DNA from: JAAZBW01 sp035647855
GTDB lineage: Bacteria > Actinomycetota > Actinomycetes > Actinomycetales > Actinomycetaceae
Direction: 5' to 3'
Assembly: GCA_035647855.1 (NCBI GenBank)
Contig: DASRMP010000062.1
Span: forward strand, 1 to 8,419
Length of the DNA stretch: 8,419 nucleotides
Shown in pieces: positions 1 through 6,394 of this stretch. Position numbers and translations under genes: made by a program. The notes under the pieces were generated by a model, which was given only the letters and a program-made list of their open reading frames with translations, searched no databases and had not been told where the DNA came from. How positions within the stretch are numbered: position 1 is the first letter of the stretch; the number at the start of each line of letters is the position of its first letter.

Positions 1-34
1 CGAACCTCACACCGCCAGAAGCGAATAGGACTCC

Positions 35-2782
35 ATGAGCAGCAACGACAACTTCCCGCCCGACGGCCCGGAGGACCAGGACGTGACGCCTGCGACGCCC
101 GGGGACGTCACGCCCGAGGGCGACGACGAGGCCGGCACCGAGTACGAAGGCGGCGCGATCCAGGTATCAGCGGGTGGCCGGGACCGGATCGAGCAGGTGG
201 ACCTGCAGAACGAGATGCAGCGCTCCTACCTCGACTACGCGATGAGTGTGATCGTGGGGCGCGCGCTGCCCGACGTCCGCGATGGGCTCAAGCCCGTGCA
301 CCGCCGCGTCATCTATGCGATGTACGACGGCGGGTTCCGCCCGAACTCGGCGTTCTCCAAGTCGGCACGCGTGGTCGGCGAGGTCATGGGTCACTATCAC
401 CCGCACGGCGATGCAGCGATCTACGACGCCATGGTCCGCCTCGCCCAGGGCTGGTCGATGCGCTATCCGCTCGTCCAGGGGCAGGGCAACTTCGGAACCC
501 CCGGCAACCTCGGGGCCGCGGCCGCCCGCTACACCGAGGCCCGGATGGCGCAGCTCGCACTCGAGATGGTCCGGGACATCGAACTCGACACGGTCGACTT
601 CCAGCCCAACTACGACGGCCGGAACCTCGAACCCACCGTCATGCCGGCCAGGTTCCCGAACCTGCTGGTCAACGGTTCGGAAGGCATCGCGGTCGGCATG
701 GCCACGCGCATCCCGCCGCACAACCTGCGCGAGGTCAACGCAGGAGTGCAGTGGTTCCTCGAGAACCCGGAGGCGAGCCGCGAGGAGCTGCTCGAGGCGC
801 TGATCGCACGCGTCAAGGGACCGGACTTCCCCACGGGAGCCACGATCCTCGGGCGGCGCGGCATCGAGGACATGTACCGGACGGGCCGCGGTTCGATCAC
901 GCAGCGCGCCACGGTCTCGGTGGAGGAGATCCACGGCCGCCAGTGCCTCGTGGTCACGGAGCTGCCCTACCAGGTCAACCCGGACAACCTGGTCGAGAAG
1001 ATCGCCTCGCTCGTCAAGGACGGCCGTCTCACCGGCATCGCCGATCTCCGCGACGAGACCTCAGGCCGGTCCGGGCTGCGCCTCGTCGTCGTGCTCAAAC
1101 GAGACGCCATCCCGAAGGTCGTTCTCAACAACCTGTACAAGCACACCCAACTGCAGGACAACTTCCCCGCGAACATGCTCGCGCTCGTCGACGGCGTGCC
1201 GCGCACCCTCTCGCTCGACGGCTTCGTGCGCCACTGGGTGGACCACCAGCTCGAGGTCATCGTGCGGCGCACCCGCTTCCTGCTGCGCAGGGCCGAGGAA
1301 CGCATGCACATCCTCGAGGGCTACCTCAAGGCCCTTGACATGCTGGACGAGGTCATCGCCCTCATCCGGGCCTCCCGGACCCCGGACGAGGCGCGGACCG
1401 GGCTGATGGCACTGCTGGACGTGGACCAGGAGCAGGCCGAGGCAATCCTCTCGCTGCAACTGCGCCGCCTGGCCGCACTCGAACGCCAGAAGCTGATTGA
1501 CGAGTACAACGATCTCGCGGCAAAGATCCTCGATTACCGCGAGATCATCGCGACGCCCAGTCGGCAGCGGTCGATCGTCTCCACGGAGCTCGGCGGGATC
1601 GTTGACAAGTTCGGCGACGACCGCCGCACGATCATTGCCCCCTTCGACGGCGATATGAGCGATGAGGACCTGATTCCGCGGGAGGACGTCGTCGTGACGA
1701 TCACGCGCGGCGGCTACGCGAAGCGGACCCGCTCCGATTCCTACCGCGCGCAGCACCGTGGCGGGAAGGGCGTGCGTGGAGCGAGCCTGCGGGAGGACGA
1801 CGTCGTCGATCACTTCTTCACGACCTCGACCCACGACTGGTTGCTGTTCTTCACGAACATGGGGCGTGTGTACCGCGCGAAGGCTTACCAACTTCCCGAG
1901 GGCGGCCGCGACTCGAAGGGGCAGCATGTTGCGAACCTGCTCGCGTTCCAGCCGGAGGAGTCGATCGCCGGGATTCTCAATATCGCGGACTTCGAGGAGG
2001 CGGAGTACCTCGTGCTCGCCACCCGTGGCGGGCTCGTGAAGAAGACGCGCCTCAGCGAGTTCGACTCCAACCGGACCGGCGGCATCATCGCGATCAACCT
2101 GCGTGAGTGGGAGCGCTACGGGATCGACGAACTCGTGGCAGCGACGCTCGTCAACCCCGACGACGATCTGATCCTGGTCTCTCGGCTCGGGATGTCGCTC
2201 CGGTTCCACGCCGACGACGAGCAGCTGCGGCCCATGGGCCGTGCGACCAGCGGCGTCACCGGAATGAAGTTCCGCGAGGGCGATTCGCTGCTCACGATGG
2301 AGAAGGTGGTGGCGGACGGCGACCTGTTCGTGGTGACCGAGGGCGGGTTCGCGAAGCGGACCTCGCTCGATGAGTACCGCGTGCAGAACCGTGGCGGCCT
2401 CGGCGTCAAGGTGGCGAACCTCGTGAAGGCACGTGGGGACCTGGTCGGGGCCCTCGTGGTTGACGAGAACACCGAGGTCCTGGTCATCATGGAGAAGGGC
2501 CGGATCGTCCGTTCGGCCGTGTCCGAGGTGAACCGGACCGGGCGCAACACCCAGGGCGTGACATTCGCCAAGGCAGACGACGACGATCGCATCATCGCCA
2601 TCGCGCGCAATTCCGAGAACGGCGACGTGGCGGATGATACACAGCCGGAGGGTGACGACGAGCCTGCGGGCGGCGGTACCGTGGGGGAGACCGGCGGGCC
2701 TGAGGATGATGTGGAGGCTGCCGGTGAGAACTTGGACGGACTGGTCGCCGGCGCGACTGATGACAATGGAGGCACCCGATGA
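35..2782 (+). CDS. gyrA: DNA gyrase subunit A
   Basis: This is the breakage-reunion subunit of type II topoisomerase, which with GyrB (expected just upstream) introduces negative supercoils. The protein has 915 residues. An acidic N-terminal extension of about 50 residues precedes the conserved core that starts near RIEQVDLQNEMQRSY (51-65). The quinolone-resistance region contains HPHGDAAIYD (122-131), and the catalytic tyrosine is Y166 in ARYTEA. The C-terminal beta-pinwheel starts near 535 and carries the GyrA-box QHRGGKG (573-579), with H where R is usual, and a second box-like QNRGGLG (784-790). After about residue 860 there is an acidic Asp/Glu/Gly-rich tail, common in actinomycete GyrA. 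The ATG at 35 follows AGGA (27-30). The last bases overlap the next ATG as ATGA, so the two genes are probably translationally coupled. Identity is certain; the exact start is less so. Confidence 0.98.
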   Translation: MSSNDNFPPDGPEDQDVTPATPGDVTPEGDDEAGTEYEGGAIQVSAGGRDRIEQVDLQNEMQRSYLDYAMSVIVGRALPDVRDGLKPVHRRVIYAMYDGGFRPNSAFSKSARVVGEVMGHYHPHGDAAIYDAMVRLAQGWSMRYPLVQGQGNFGTPGNLGAAAARYTEARMAQLALEMVRDIELDTVDFQPNYDGRNLEPTVMPARFPNLLVNGSEGIAVGMATRIPPHNLREVNAGVQWFLENPEASREELLEALIARVKGPDFPTGATILGRRGIEDMYRTGRGSITQRATVSVEEIHGRQCLVVTELPYQVNPDNLVEKIASLVKDGRLTGIADLRDETSGRSGLRLVVVLKRDAIPKVVLNNLYKHTQLQDNFPANMLALVDGVPRTLSLDGFVRHWVDHQLEVIVRRTRFLLRRAEERMHILEGYLKALDMLDEVIALIRASRTPDEARTGLMALLDVDQEQAEAILSLQLRRLAALERQKLIDEYNDLAAKILDYREIIATPSRQRSIVSTELGGIVDKFGDDRRTIIAPFDGDMSDEDLIPREDVVVTITRGGYAKRTRSDSYRAQHRGGKGVRGASLREDDVVDHFFTTSTHDWLLFFTNMGRVYRAKAYQLPEGGRDSKGQHVANLLAFQPEESIAGILNIADFEEAEYLVLATRGGLVKKTRLSEFDSNRTGGIIAINLREWERYGIDELVAATLVNPDDDLILVSRLGMSLRFHADDEQLRPMGRATSGVTGMKFREGDSLLTMEKVVADGDLFVVTEGGFAKRTSLDEYRVQNRGGLGVKVANLVKARGDLVGALVVDENTEVLVIMEKGRIVRSAVSEVNRTGRNTQGVTFAKADDDDRIIAIARNSENGDVADDTQPEGDDEPAGGGTVGETGGPEDDVEAAGENLDGLVAGATDDNGGTR

Positions 2783-3435
2783 GCACGACGGATCAGCAGC
2801 GTTCTCCGGCGACGCCCCCACCGCCACCGGACGCCGGAGAGACCGCGACGATCGAGGGTGCACCTGCCGCGGATGGTGCACCTGCCGCGGATGGCGGGTT
2901 CGCTCCGTCCGGCGGGTCGGATCCCGGGGCGCCGCCGGAGTCGGGGCCCGGGTCTGGGCCCGAGTCGGCCCCCGATTCGGCCCCCACGCAGGTCTCGCCG
3001 ACGACGGCGGGGGAGTCTGCGCCGTCGTACCGCACGGCGGAACCTGAGGTGCGAGCGCCCAGCGCGGTGGCGAGCGGGCCGAGGCGTGTGCGGCTGGCGG
3101 TGGCGCGGGTGGACCCGTGGTCCGTGATGAAGCTCGGATTCCTGCTTTCGGTGGCGGTCGGACTCATGCTGGTTGTTGCGGCGGCGATAATCTGGCTCGT
3201 GCTCGATTCCATGGCCGTGTTCGATGGCATGAACACGCTGCTCCTGGACATCGGGAACGAGCAACTGCTCGGTCTGATGGAGTTCGTGAAGTTCGACCGT
3301 GTGATGTCGATGACGACGATCATTGCGATCGTCGATGTGGTGCTGCTGACCGCACTGGCCACGCTGGGTGCGTTCCTGTACAACATCGTGGCGGCGCTCG
3401 TGGGCGGACTGCACCTGACACTGACGGACGACTGA
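2779..3435 (+). CDS. DUF3566 domain membrane protein
   Basis: This is a 218-residue actinomycete protein of unknown function that almost always follows gyrA (the Rv0007 position in mycobacteria). Residues 1-100 are a disordered Pro/Ala/Gly/Ser-rich, acidic N-terminal stretch. The conserved DUF3566 part starts near RRVRLAVARVDPWSVMKLGF (102-121). It continues with a membrane helix at about 118-143, a short extracytoplasmic segment with the typical NTLLLDIG-like stretch (152-159), and a second helix at about 178-208, ending in HLTLTDD. The ATG overlaps the gyrA stop, and GGAGG at 2768-2772 lies six bases before it, supporting this start and coupling to gyrA. An 18-bp perfect tandem duplication gives GAPAAD twice in the linker. 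Family assignment is firm; no biochemical role can be read from the sequence. Confidence 0.9.
   Translation: MSTTDQQRSPATPPPPPDAGETATIEGAPAADGAPAADGGFAPSGGSDPGAPPESGPGSGPESAPDSAPTQVSPTTAGESAPSYRTAEPEVRAPSAVASGPRRVRLAVARVDPWSVMKLGFLLSVAVGLMLVVAAAIIWLVLDSMAVFDGMNTLLLDIGNEQLLGLMEFVKFDRVMSMTTIIAIVDVVLLTALATLGAFLYNIVAALVGGLHLTLTDD
2857..2892 (+). repeat. 18-bp perfect tandem repeat inside the DUF3566 linker
   Basis: The 18-bp unit at 2857-2874 is repeated exactly at 2875-2892. It is in frame and duplicates the six residues GAPAAD in the disordered N-terminal linker, so it changes linker length without breaking the gene. It is one of several short duplications in the window. Confidence 0.9.
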
Positions 3436-3437
3436 GT

Positions 3438-3468
3438 CGCACGCCGGTGCCGCACGCCGGTGCCGCAC
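3438..3468 (+). repeat. 13-bp tandem repeat downstream of the DUF3566 gene
   Basis: CGCACGCCGGTGC occurs at 3438-3450 and again at 3451-3463, followed by a five-base partial third copy. Each unit can fold a small GCAC/GTGC hairpin. It starts three bases after the DUF3566 stop, so it could affect transcript ends, but no T-run follows and I do not call it a terminator. Confidence 0.8.
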
Positions 3469-3495
3469 CCTGATTGACTGAGCGCACACTAACCG

Positions 3496-3527
3496 AGGGG
3501 CACACGGACCTAGGGGCACACGGACCT
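3496..3527 (+). repeat. 16-bp perfect tandem repeat upstream of the glutaminase-like gene
   Basis: AGGGGCACACGGACCT is present at 3496-3511 and again without a gap at 3512-3527, ending 18 bases before the chosen ATG at 3546 and just before its ribosome-binding site. It lies in the probable 5' leader or promoter region of the gene. Confidence 0.9.
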
Positions 3528-3534
3528 ACTGATA

Positions 3535-3541
3535 GGCGGAG
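3535..3541 (+). promoter_or_regulatory. Ribosome-binding site deciding the glutaminase-like start
   Basis: GGCGGAG lies four bases before the ATG at 3546. It favours this start over the in-frame TTG at 3474, which has no comparable site and would translate the 16-bp tandem repeat. Confidence 0.6.
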
Positions 3542-3545
3542 CATC

Positions 3546-4532
3546 ATGGCCCAACCACGCGATGGCGAGCCGTTCGTCTCGACGGGGGCACTGCCGCCGC
3601 CCGACGTCGTAAGGGCGCTGGTTGCGGAGGCACACTCGCGATTCAAGCGCATGGATTCGGGTACGGTCTCGCAGGTGTATCCCGCGCTGGCCCAGGTTGC
3701 GCCGGAACTGTTCGGGGTCGCGGTGGTTTCCGCGCGTGGGCGGATCTACGAGGCCGGCGAGGTCGATGTGCCTTTCACGTTGATGAGCGTTGCGAAGCCG
3801 TTCACGTTCGCAGTCGTGTGCGGCGAACTCGGGGCAGCGGCGGCACGCAAGCGGATCGGGATGAACGCGACCGGACTGCCCTTCAACTCGGCGCAGGCGA
3901 TCGAGAGGTCCCCGGACGGCCGCACCAACCCGATGGTCAACGCCGGCGCCATTGTCACGGCCAGCCTCGTCCCCGGCGTCGGCGAAGAGAAGTGGGAACG
4001 GATCCTGGCGTCGCTCTCGGCGTTCGCGGGGCGGCAACTCGCCGTCGACGAGAAGATGCTCGAGTCGGTCCGGGCCACCAACCACACCAACCGGGCGCTC
4101 GCATTCCTTTTGCACGAACGGCGGCTCCTCGGCTGCGAACCGGATTTTGCCCTGGAGCTGTACTCGCGGCAGTCCAGCGTGCAGGTTACCGCCCACGACC
4201 TCGCCGTCATGGGCGCCACCCTCGGCGACGGCGGCGTCAACCCCATCACCAAGGAGCAGGTGGTGAGCGCGGACGCCTGCATGCACACGCTTGCTGCCAT
4301 GATCACGGCCGGAATGTACGAGGCATCCGGGGACTGGCTTTACCACGTCGGGCATCCGGGAAAGAGCGGTATCTCCGGCGCCATTGTGACGGCGGCGCCC
4401 GGAAAGGCCGGGCTTGCCGTGTACTCGCCGGCGATTGATGGAGTGGGAAACAGCGTCCGCGGCCAGGCCGTGGCGACTTTCCTGGCTCGGGAACTCGGGC
4501 TCCACCTGCTGCAATCGGTGCCCGCTGGTTGA
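3546..4532 (+). CDS. Glutaminase-family (serine beta-lactamase-like) protein, divergent pocket
   Basis: This 328-residue protein has the full fold of bacterial GlsA (about 310 residues), which hydrolyses glutamine to glutamate and ammonia in the cytosol. Landmarks are SVAK (S81, K84; nucleophile and lysine), MVNAGAI (N132), NRALAF (N182), Y206 in ELYSRQS, VTAHDLAVMGATLGDGGVNP (215-233), Y258 in AGMYE, KSGISG (273-278) and GNSVRG (301-306). Spacing between these matches E. coli GlsA2 and human GLS. Three positions that contact substrate in the family differ: Y of YIP is V44, Q before the nucleophile is M80, and the Glu seven residues before N182 is V175. Glutamine may therefore not be the substrate, so no symbol is given. 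The ATG at 3546 has GGCGGAG just upstream; a TTG at 3474 would add 24 residues unlike the family and run through a tandem repeat. Confidence 0.88.
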   Translation: MAQPRDGEPFVSTGALPPPDVVRALVAEAHSRFKRMDSGTVSQVYPALAQVAPELFGVAVVSARGRIYEAGEVDVPFTLMSVAKPFTFAVVCGELGAAAARKRIGMNATGLPFNSAQAIERSPDGRTNPMVNAGAIVTASLVPGVGEEKWERILASLSAFAGRQLAVDEKMLESVRATNHTNRALAFLLHERRLLGCEPDFALELYSRQSSVQVTAHDLAVMGATLGDGGVNPITKEQVVSADACMHTLAAMITAGMYEASGDWLYHVGHPGKSGISGAIVTAAPGKAGLAVYSPAIDGVGNSVRGQAVATFLARELGLHLLQSVPAG

Positions 4533-4561
4533 TTGGGGCGTGCCGGTTGATTGGGGCGTGC
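4527..4561 (+). repeat. 18-bp-period tandem repeat spanning the glutaminase-like stop codon
   Basis: GGTTGATTGGGGCGTGC at 4527-4543 recurs at 4545-4561 with one base between. The first copy contains the TGA stop (4530-4532), so the 3' end of the gene and its stop context have been duplicated in frame, leaving a second TGA 18 bases later. Confidence 0.88.
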
Positions 4562-4581
4562 TCCTCCGCACGTGCGTCACG

Positions 4582-4636
4582 CCGGCGGTTGTGGGCGTAA
4601 CCCCGGCGGTTGTGGGCGTAACCCCGGCGGTTGTGG
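4582..4636 (+). repeat. 21-bp tandem repeat, 2.6 copies
   Basis: A 21-bp unit starting CCGGCGGTTGTGGGCGTAAC runs at 4582-4602 and 4603-4623, with a 13-base partial copy at 4624-4636; the copies are identical. The period is a multiple of three, so open frames survive on both strands (TPAVVGV on plus), but nothing indicates translation. Confidence 0.92.
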
Positions 4637-4667
4637 CCCCCAGAAAGCGCACCAGGCGCTCGAGGGC
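4636..4667 (+). terminator. Possible hairpin terminator behind the glutaminase-like gene
   Basis: AGCGC (4646-4650) and GCGCT (4656-4660) pair around a five-base loop, and GCCC (4636-4639) with GGGC (4664-4667) could extend the stem across an asymmetric internal loop. No T-run follows, which is not unusual in actinomycetes. The call is weak. Confidence 0.3.
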
Positions 4668-4782
4668 TAACCTTCAGCTCGGATCCTTACAGACCGTGCG
4701 TGATGAAAGCTGAAGGTTAGGTTGCGGGCCGAAAGTTAGCGTCTGGGCCCTAACCTTCTGCTCGGATCCTTACAGACCCTGC
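4667..4782. repeat. Mixed-orientation repeat module (four CTAACCTTC-type units)
   Basis: A unit close to CTAACCTTCAGCTC occurs four times: plus at 4667-4680, minus at 4707-4720, a degenerate minus copy at 4726-4739, and plus at 4750-4763. The first two make a perfect 13-bp inverted repeat (4667-4679 with 4708-4720) around a 28-base loop. The plus copies extend into a 33-bp direct repeat (4667-4699 and 4750-4782, two mismatches) sharing GGATCCTTACAGACC. There is no ORF of known type and no T-run. It resembles a REP/BIME-like or miniature element; a role as transcript-end structure or protein-binding array is also possible. Confidence 0.75.
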
Positions 4783-5021
4783 CGAGACCGTGTTGTGAAT
4801 TGTGTGCATCGGTGTCTTTGACAGGGTGGGTGCAGATTGAGGTTCGTCCCGGCGCGCGAGCACGAGTGTGCCGGGTCCCGGGGTGCGTCTCGGCGCCTTC
4901 TTGGCTGATTTGGGTCCGGGAGAGGGCGTGATGGGCGCGTTCGCTGGCGTGATCGAATGCGGGGGCGCGGACCTATTGACGTAGGTGCCGGCGTTCTCGG
5001 GCCGTAGCGGCAGATTCGTCC
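4783..5021. other. Non-coding stretch, no recognised feature
   Basis: About 240 bases between the repeat module and the 24-bp repeats. I find no gene of recognisable family on either strand. A minus-strand frame stays open across it (4750-5256), but its predicted product is low-complexity Pro/Ser/Ala, resembles no family I know, and includes the repeats at both ends. CCGGGTCCCGG near 4870 is a short palindrome without context. Confidence 0.5.
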
Positions 5022-5093
5022 ACGAGGCGCCCTCCGGGCATGGAGACGAGGCGCCCTCCGGGCATGGAAGCAAGGAGCCCCTCGGGCATGGAA
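5022..5093 (+). repeat. 24-bp tandem repeat, three copies, upstream of pirin
   Basis: A 24-bp unit starting ACGAGGCGCCCTCCGGGCAT occupies 5022-5045 and 5046-5069 with a single difference at the last base, followed by a diverged third copy at 5070-5093. The period is eight codons, in frame with pirin, and would read as (D/H)EAPSGHG, DEAPSGHG, SKEPLGHG if translation began at the upstream GTG (4985). I consider it untranslated because the ATG at 5132 has a well-placed promoter. Confidence 0.88.
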
Positions 5094-5118
5094 ACAGGCG
5101 GGTCCGCGGCAGCCCGCC

Positions 5119-5124
5119 TAGGCT
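5119..5124 (+). promoter_or_regulatory. Putative -10 element for a leaderless pirin transcript
   Basis: TAGGCT fits the actinomycete TANNNT -10 pattern and ends seven bases before the A of the ATG at 5132, placing the predicted transcription start on the start codon itself. There is no Shine-Dalgarno site, consistent with a leaderless mRNA. No clear -35 is visible. Confidence 0.55.
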
Positions 5125-5131
5125 GTGCGAC

Positions 5132-6121
5132 ATGACAAATCTGGAGACGCGGCCGCAGGAACAGATTTGTGAGGCGGGTCCTGAGGTGCCCGTGGAGTTG
5201 ATCCCCCCGCGCGACGTCCCGCTCGGCGGAGTTCGCGCGATGACCGTGCGGCGCACACTCCCGTCCCGGGAGCGGTCGCTGATCGGAGCGTTCTGTTTCG
5301 CGGACCACTACGGACCGGACGACATCTCCGAGACCGGCGGCATGGACGTTGCGCCCCATCCCCACACCGGACTCCAGACGGTCACGTGGCTGTTCGAGGG
5401 CGAGGTTCTGCACCTGGATGCACTTGGCTCCGAGCAGGCGATCAAGCCTGGACAGCTCAATCTGATGACGGCCGGGCGCGGGATCTGTCATTCGGAGGAG
5501 GGCACGCTCAACAGATTCCCGGAGCAGCGGAGACTGCACGGCGTCCAGCTCTGGACGGCGCTTCCCGAGTCCACCCGCCACGGTGATAGGGCATTCGAGC
5601 ACGTCAAGGACGTGCCGGGCTTCGTCGTCGACGGCGCGCGCGTAGTCGTGTTCTTGGGCACTCTTGGCGGAGTGACGTCGCCGGCAAGGGCGGACACGCC
5701 GCTGGTCGCGGCCCAGATCGATATCCCCGCAGGCGTTACGGTCAGCCTCCCAGTTGACACGGCTTTCGAACACGGCGTGTTGCTGGACTCGGGAGAGCTC
5801 ACCGTCGCGGGCCTGGAATTGGAGAGGGCGTGGCTCGCGTACCTCGCGCCCGGGAACAAGGAGCTCGTCCTGGAGGCCGGCGCGCAGGATGTTCGTGCGG
5901 TGCTCATCGGTGGTGTTCCGTTCGAGGAACAGATCCTGATGTGGTGGAATTTCGTCGGCCGCACCCATGACGAGGTGGTGGAGGCACGGCGGCAGTGGCA
6001 GGCGGCAATCGACGGCGATCCGGACGGCGTGGAACGCTTCGGCCGCGTGACTGGTTACGACGGGCCACCCCTGCCGGCGCCGGCGCTCCCGAACGTGCGG
6101 CTCAAGCCTCGGAAACGCTGA
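5132..6121 (+). CDS. Pirin family protein (cupin, putative quercetinase)
   Basis: This is a 329-residue bicupin of the pirin family, whose N-terminal cupin binds one metal ion and in some bacterial members shows quercetin 2,3-dioxygenase activity; the physiological role is usually unknown. The metal ligands are present: H76 and H78 in HPHTG, H120 and E122 in GICHSEE, within the signature MTAGRGICHSE (112-122). Residues 20-140 form the pirin domain proper and about 190-305 the pirin C-terminal domain, with GGVPFEEQILMWWNFVGRT (260-278) highly typical. The ATG at 5132 lies just before the conserved part, after a -10-like TAGGCT. The GTG at 4985 would add 49 residues of repeat-encoded sequence. 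It is probably a single-gene unit: 599 bases separate it from the gene before and 174 from tRNA-Ile. No signal peptide is seen, so it is cytosolic. Confidence 0.93.
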   Translation: MTNLETRPQEQICEAGPEVPVELIPPRDVPLGGVRAMTVRRTLPSRERSLIGAFCFADHYGPDDISETGGMDVAPHPHTGLQTVTWLFEGEVLHLDALGSEQAIKPGQLNLMTAGRGICHSEEGTLNRFPEQRRLHGVQLWTALPESTRHGDRAFEHVKDVPGFVVDGARVVVFLGTLGGVTSPARADTPLVAAQIDIPAGVTVSLPVDTAFEHGVLLDSGELTVAGLELERAWLAYLAPGNKELVLEAGAQDVRAVLIGGVPFEEQILMWWNFVGRTHDEVVEARRQWQAAIDGDPDGVERFGRVTGYDGPPLPAPALPNVRLKPRKR

Positions 6122-6239
6122 GTGAGGCGGCCGGTCACGCTGCGGGATCGATCCGAATCGAGAAGCCTCTCGCCATCGCGGAGGACGCGCAGAATCGGTG
6201 GTGAAGCTGGTACACGTGATCAACATCGCGGGCAACGGT

Positions 6240-6269
6240 TTGGGATGAGGTAAGCAGGTGGGATATTCT
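6240..6269 (+). promoter_or_regulatory. Candidate promoter for tRNA-Ile and following genes
   Basis: TATTCT at 6264-6269 is a good -10 in otherwise GC-rich DNA. A weak -35-like TTGGGA lies at 6240-6245 with an 18-bp spacer. A start near 6276 would give a leader of about 20 bases before the tRNA. The short CGGG/CCCG pair (6283-6286 with 6293-6296) could fold in that leader. Confidence 0.45.
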
Positions 6270-6295
6270 CGACTGGCGCCCTCGGGATGCAGCCC

Positions 6296-6369
6296 GGGCC
6301 TATAGCTCAGTCGGTTAGAGCGCTTCCCTGATAAGGAAGAGGTCCCGCGTTCAAGTCGCGGTAGGCCCA
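6296..6369 (+). tRNA. tRNA-Ile (anticodon GAT)
   Basis: The cloverleaf is complete. Acceptor GGGCCTA (6296-6302) pairs with TAGGCCC (6362-6368) and the discriminator is A6369. The D arm contains AGTCGGTTA, anticodon stem CTTCC/GGAAG encloses the loop CTGATAA with GAT at 6330-6332, and T stem CCGCG/CGCGG encloses TTCAAGT. CCA is not encoded (the discriminator is followed by CCG). The position after gyrA and the DUF3566 gene is conserved in actinomycetes; here two extra genes intervene. Confidence 0.97.
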
Positions 6370-6394
6370 CCGGAGCAGAAGGAAGGGTATCCCC

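Noticed and set aside
1061..3519. Very long minus-strand open frames opposite gyrA and the DUF3566 gene (606 and 467 codons)
   Set aside because: They are shadows of a high-GC coding strand: low-complexity Arg/Pro/Ser/Ala products, no family resemblance, wholly antisense to clear genes.
3474..3532. TTGACT at 3474 as a -35 for the glutaminase-like gene
   Set aside because: No TANNNT -10 lies at 16-19 bases from it; the nearest candidates in the tandem repeat have wrong spacing or lack the final T.
3474..3545. TTG start extending the glutaminase-like gene by 24 residues
   Set aside because: No ribosome-binding site, reads through a tandem repeat, unlike family N-termini; the ATG at 3546 has a good site.
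4414..4713. Plus-strand 99-codon frame over the 21-bp repeats
   Set aside because: It overlaps the glutaminase-like gene in another frame and stays open mainly because the repeat period is a multiple of three.
4582..5093. CRISPR-like array
   Set aside because: Repeats are directly adjacent or irregular, of different sequence, with no unique spacers of constant length and no cas genes.
4750..5256. Minus-strand frame of 168 codons in the spacer before pirin
   Set aside because: The product is Pro/Ser/Ala low complexity, made partly from the 24-bp and 33-bp repeats, overlaps the pirin start and shows no known domain or ribosome-binding site.
6106..6128. GCCTC/GAGGC hairpin at the pirin stop as terminator
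   Set aside because: Five base pairs with a 13-base loop overlapping the stop and no T-run; too weak to call.
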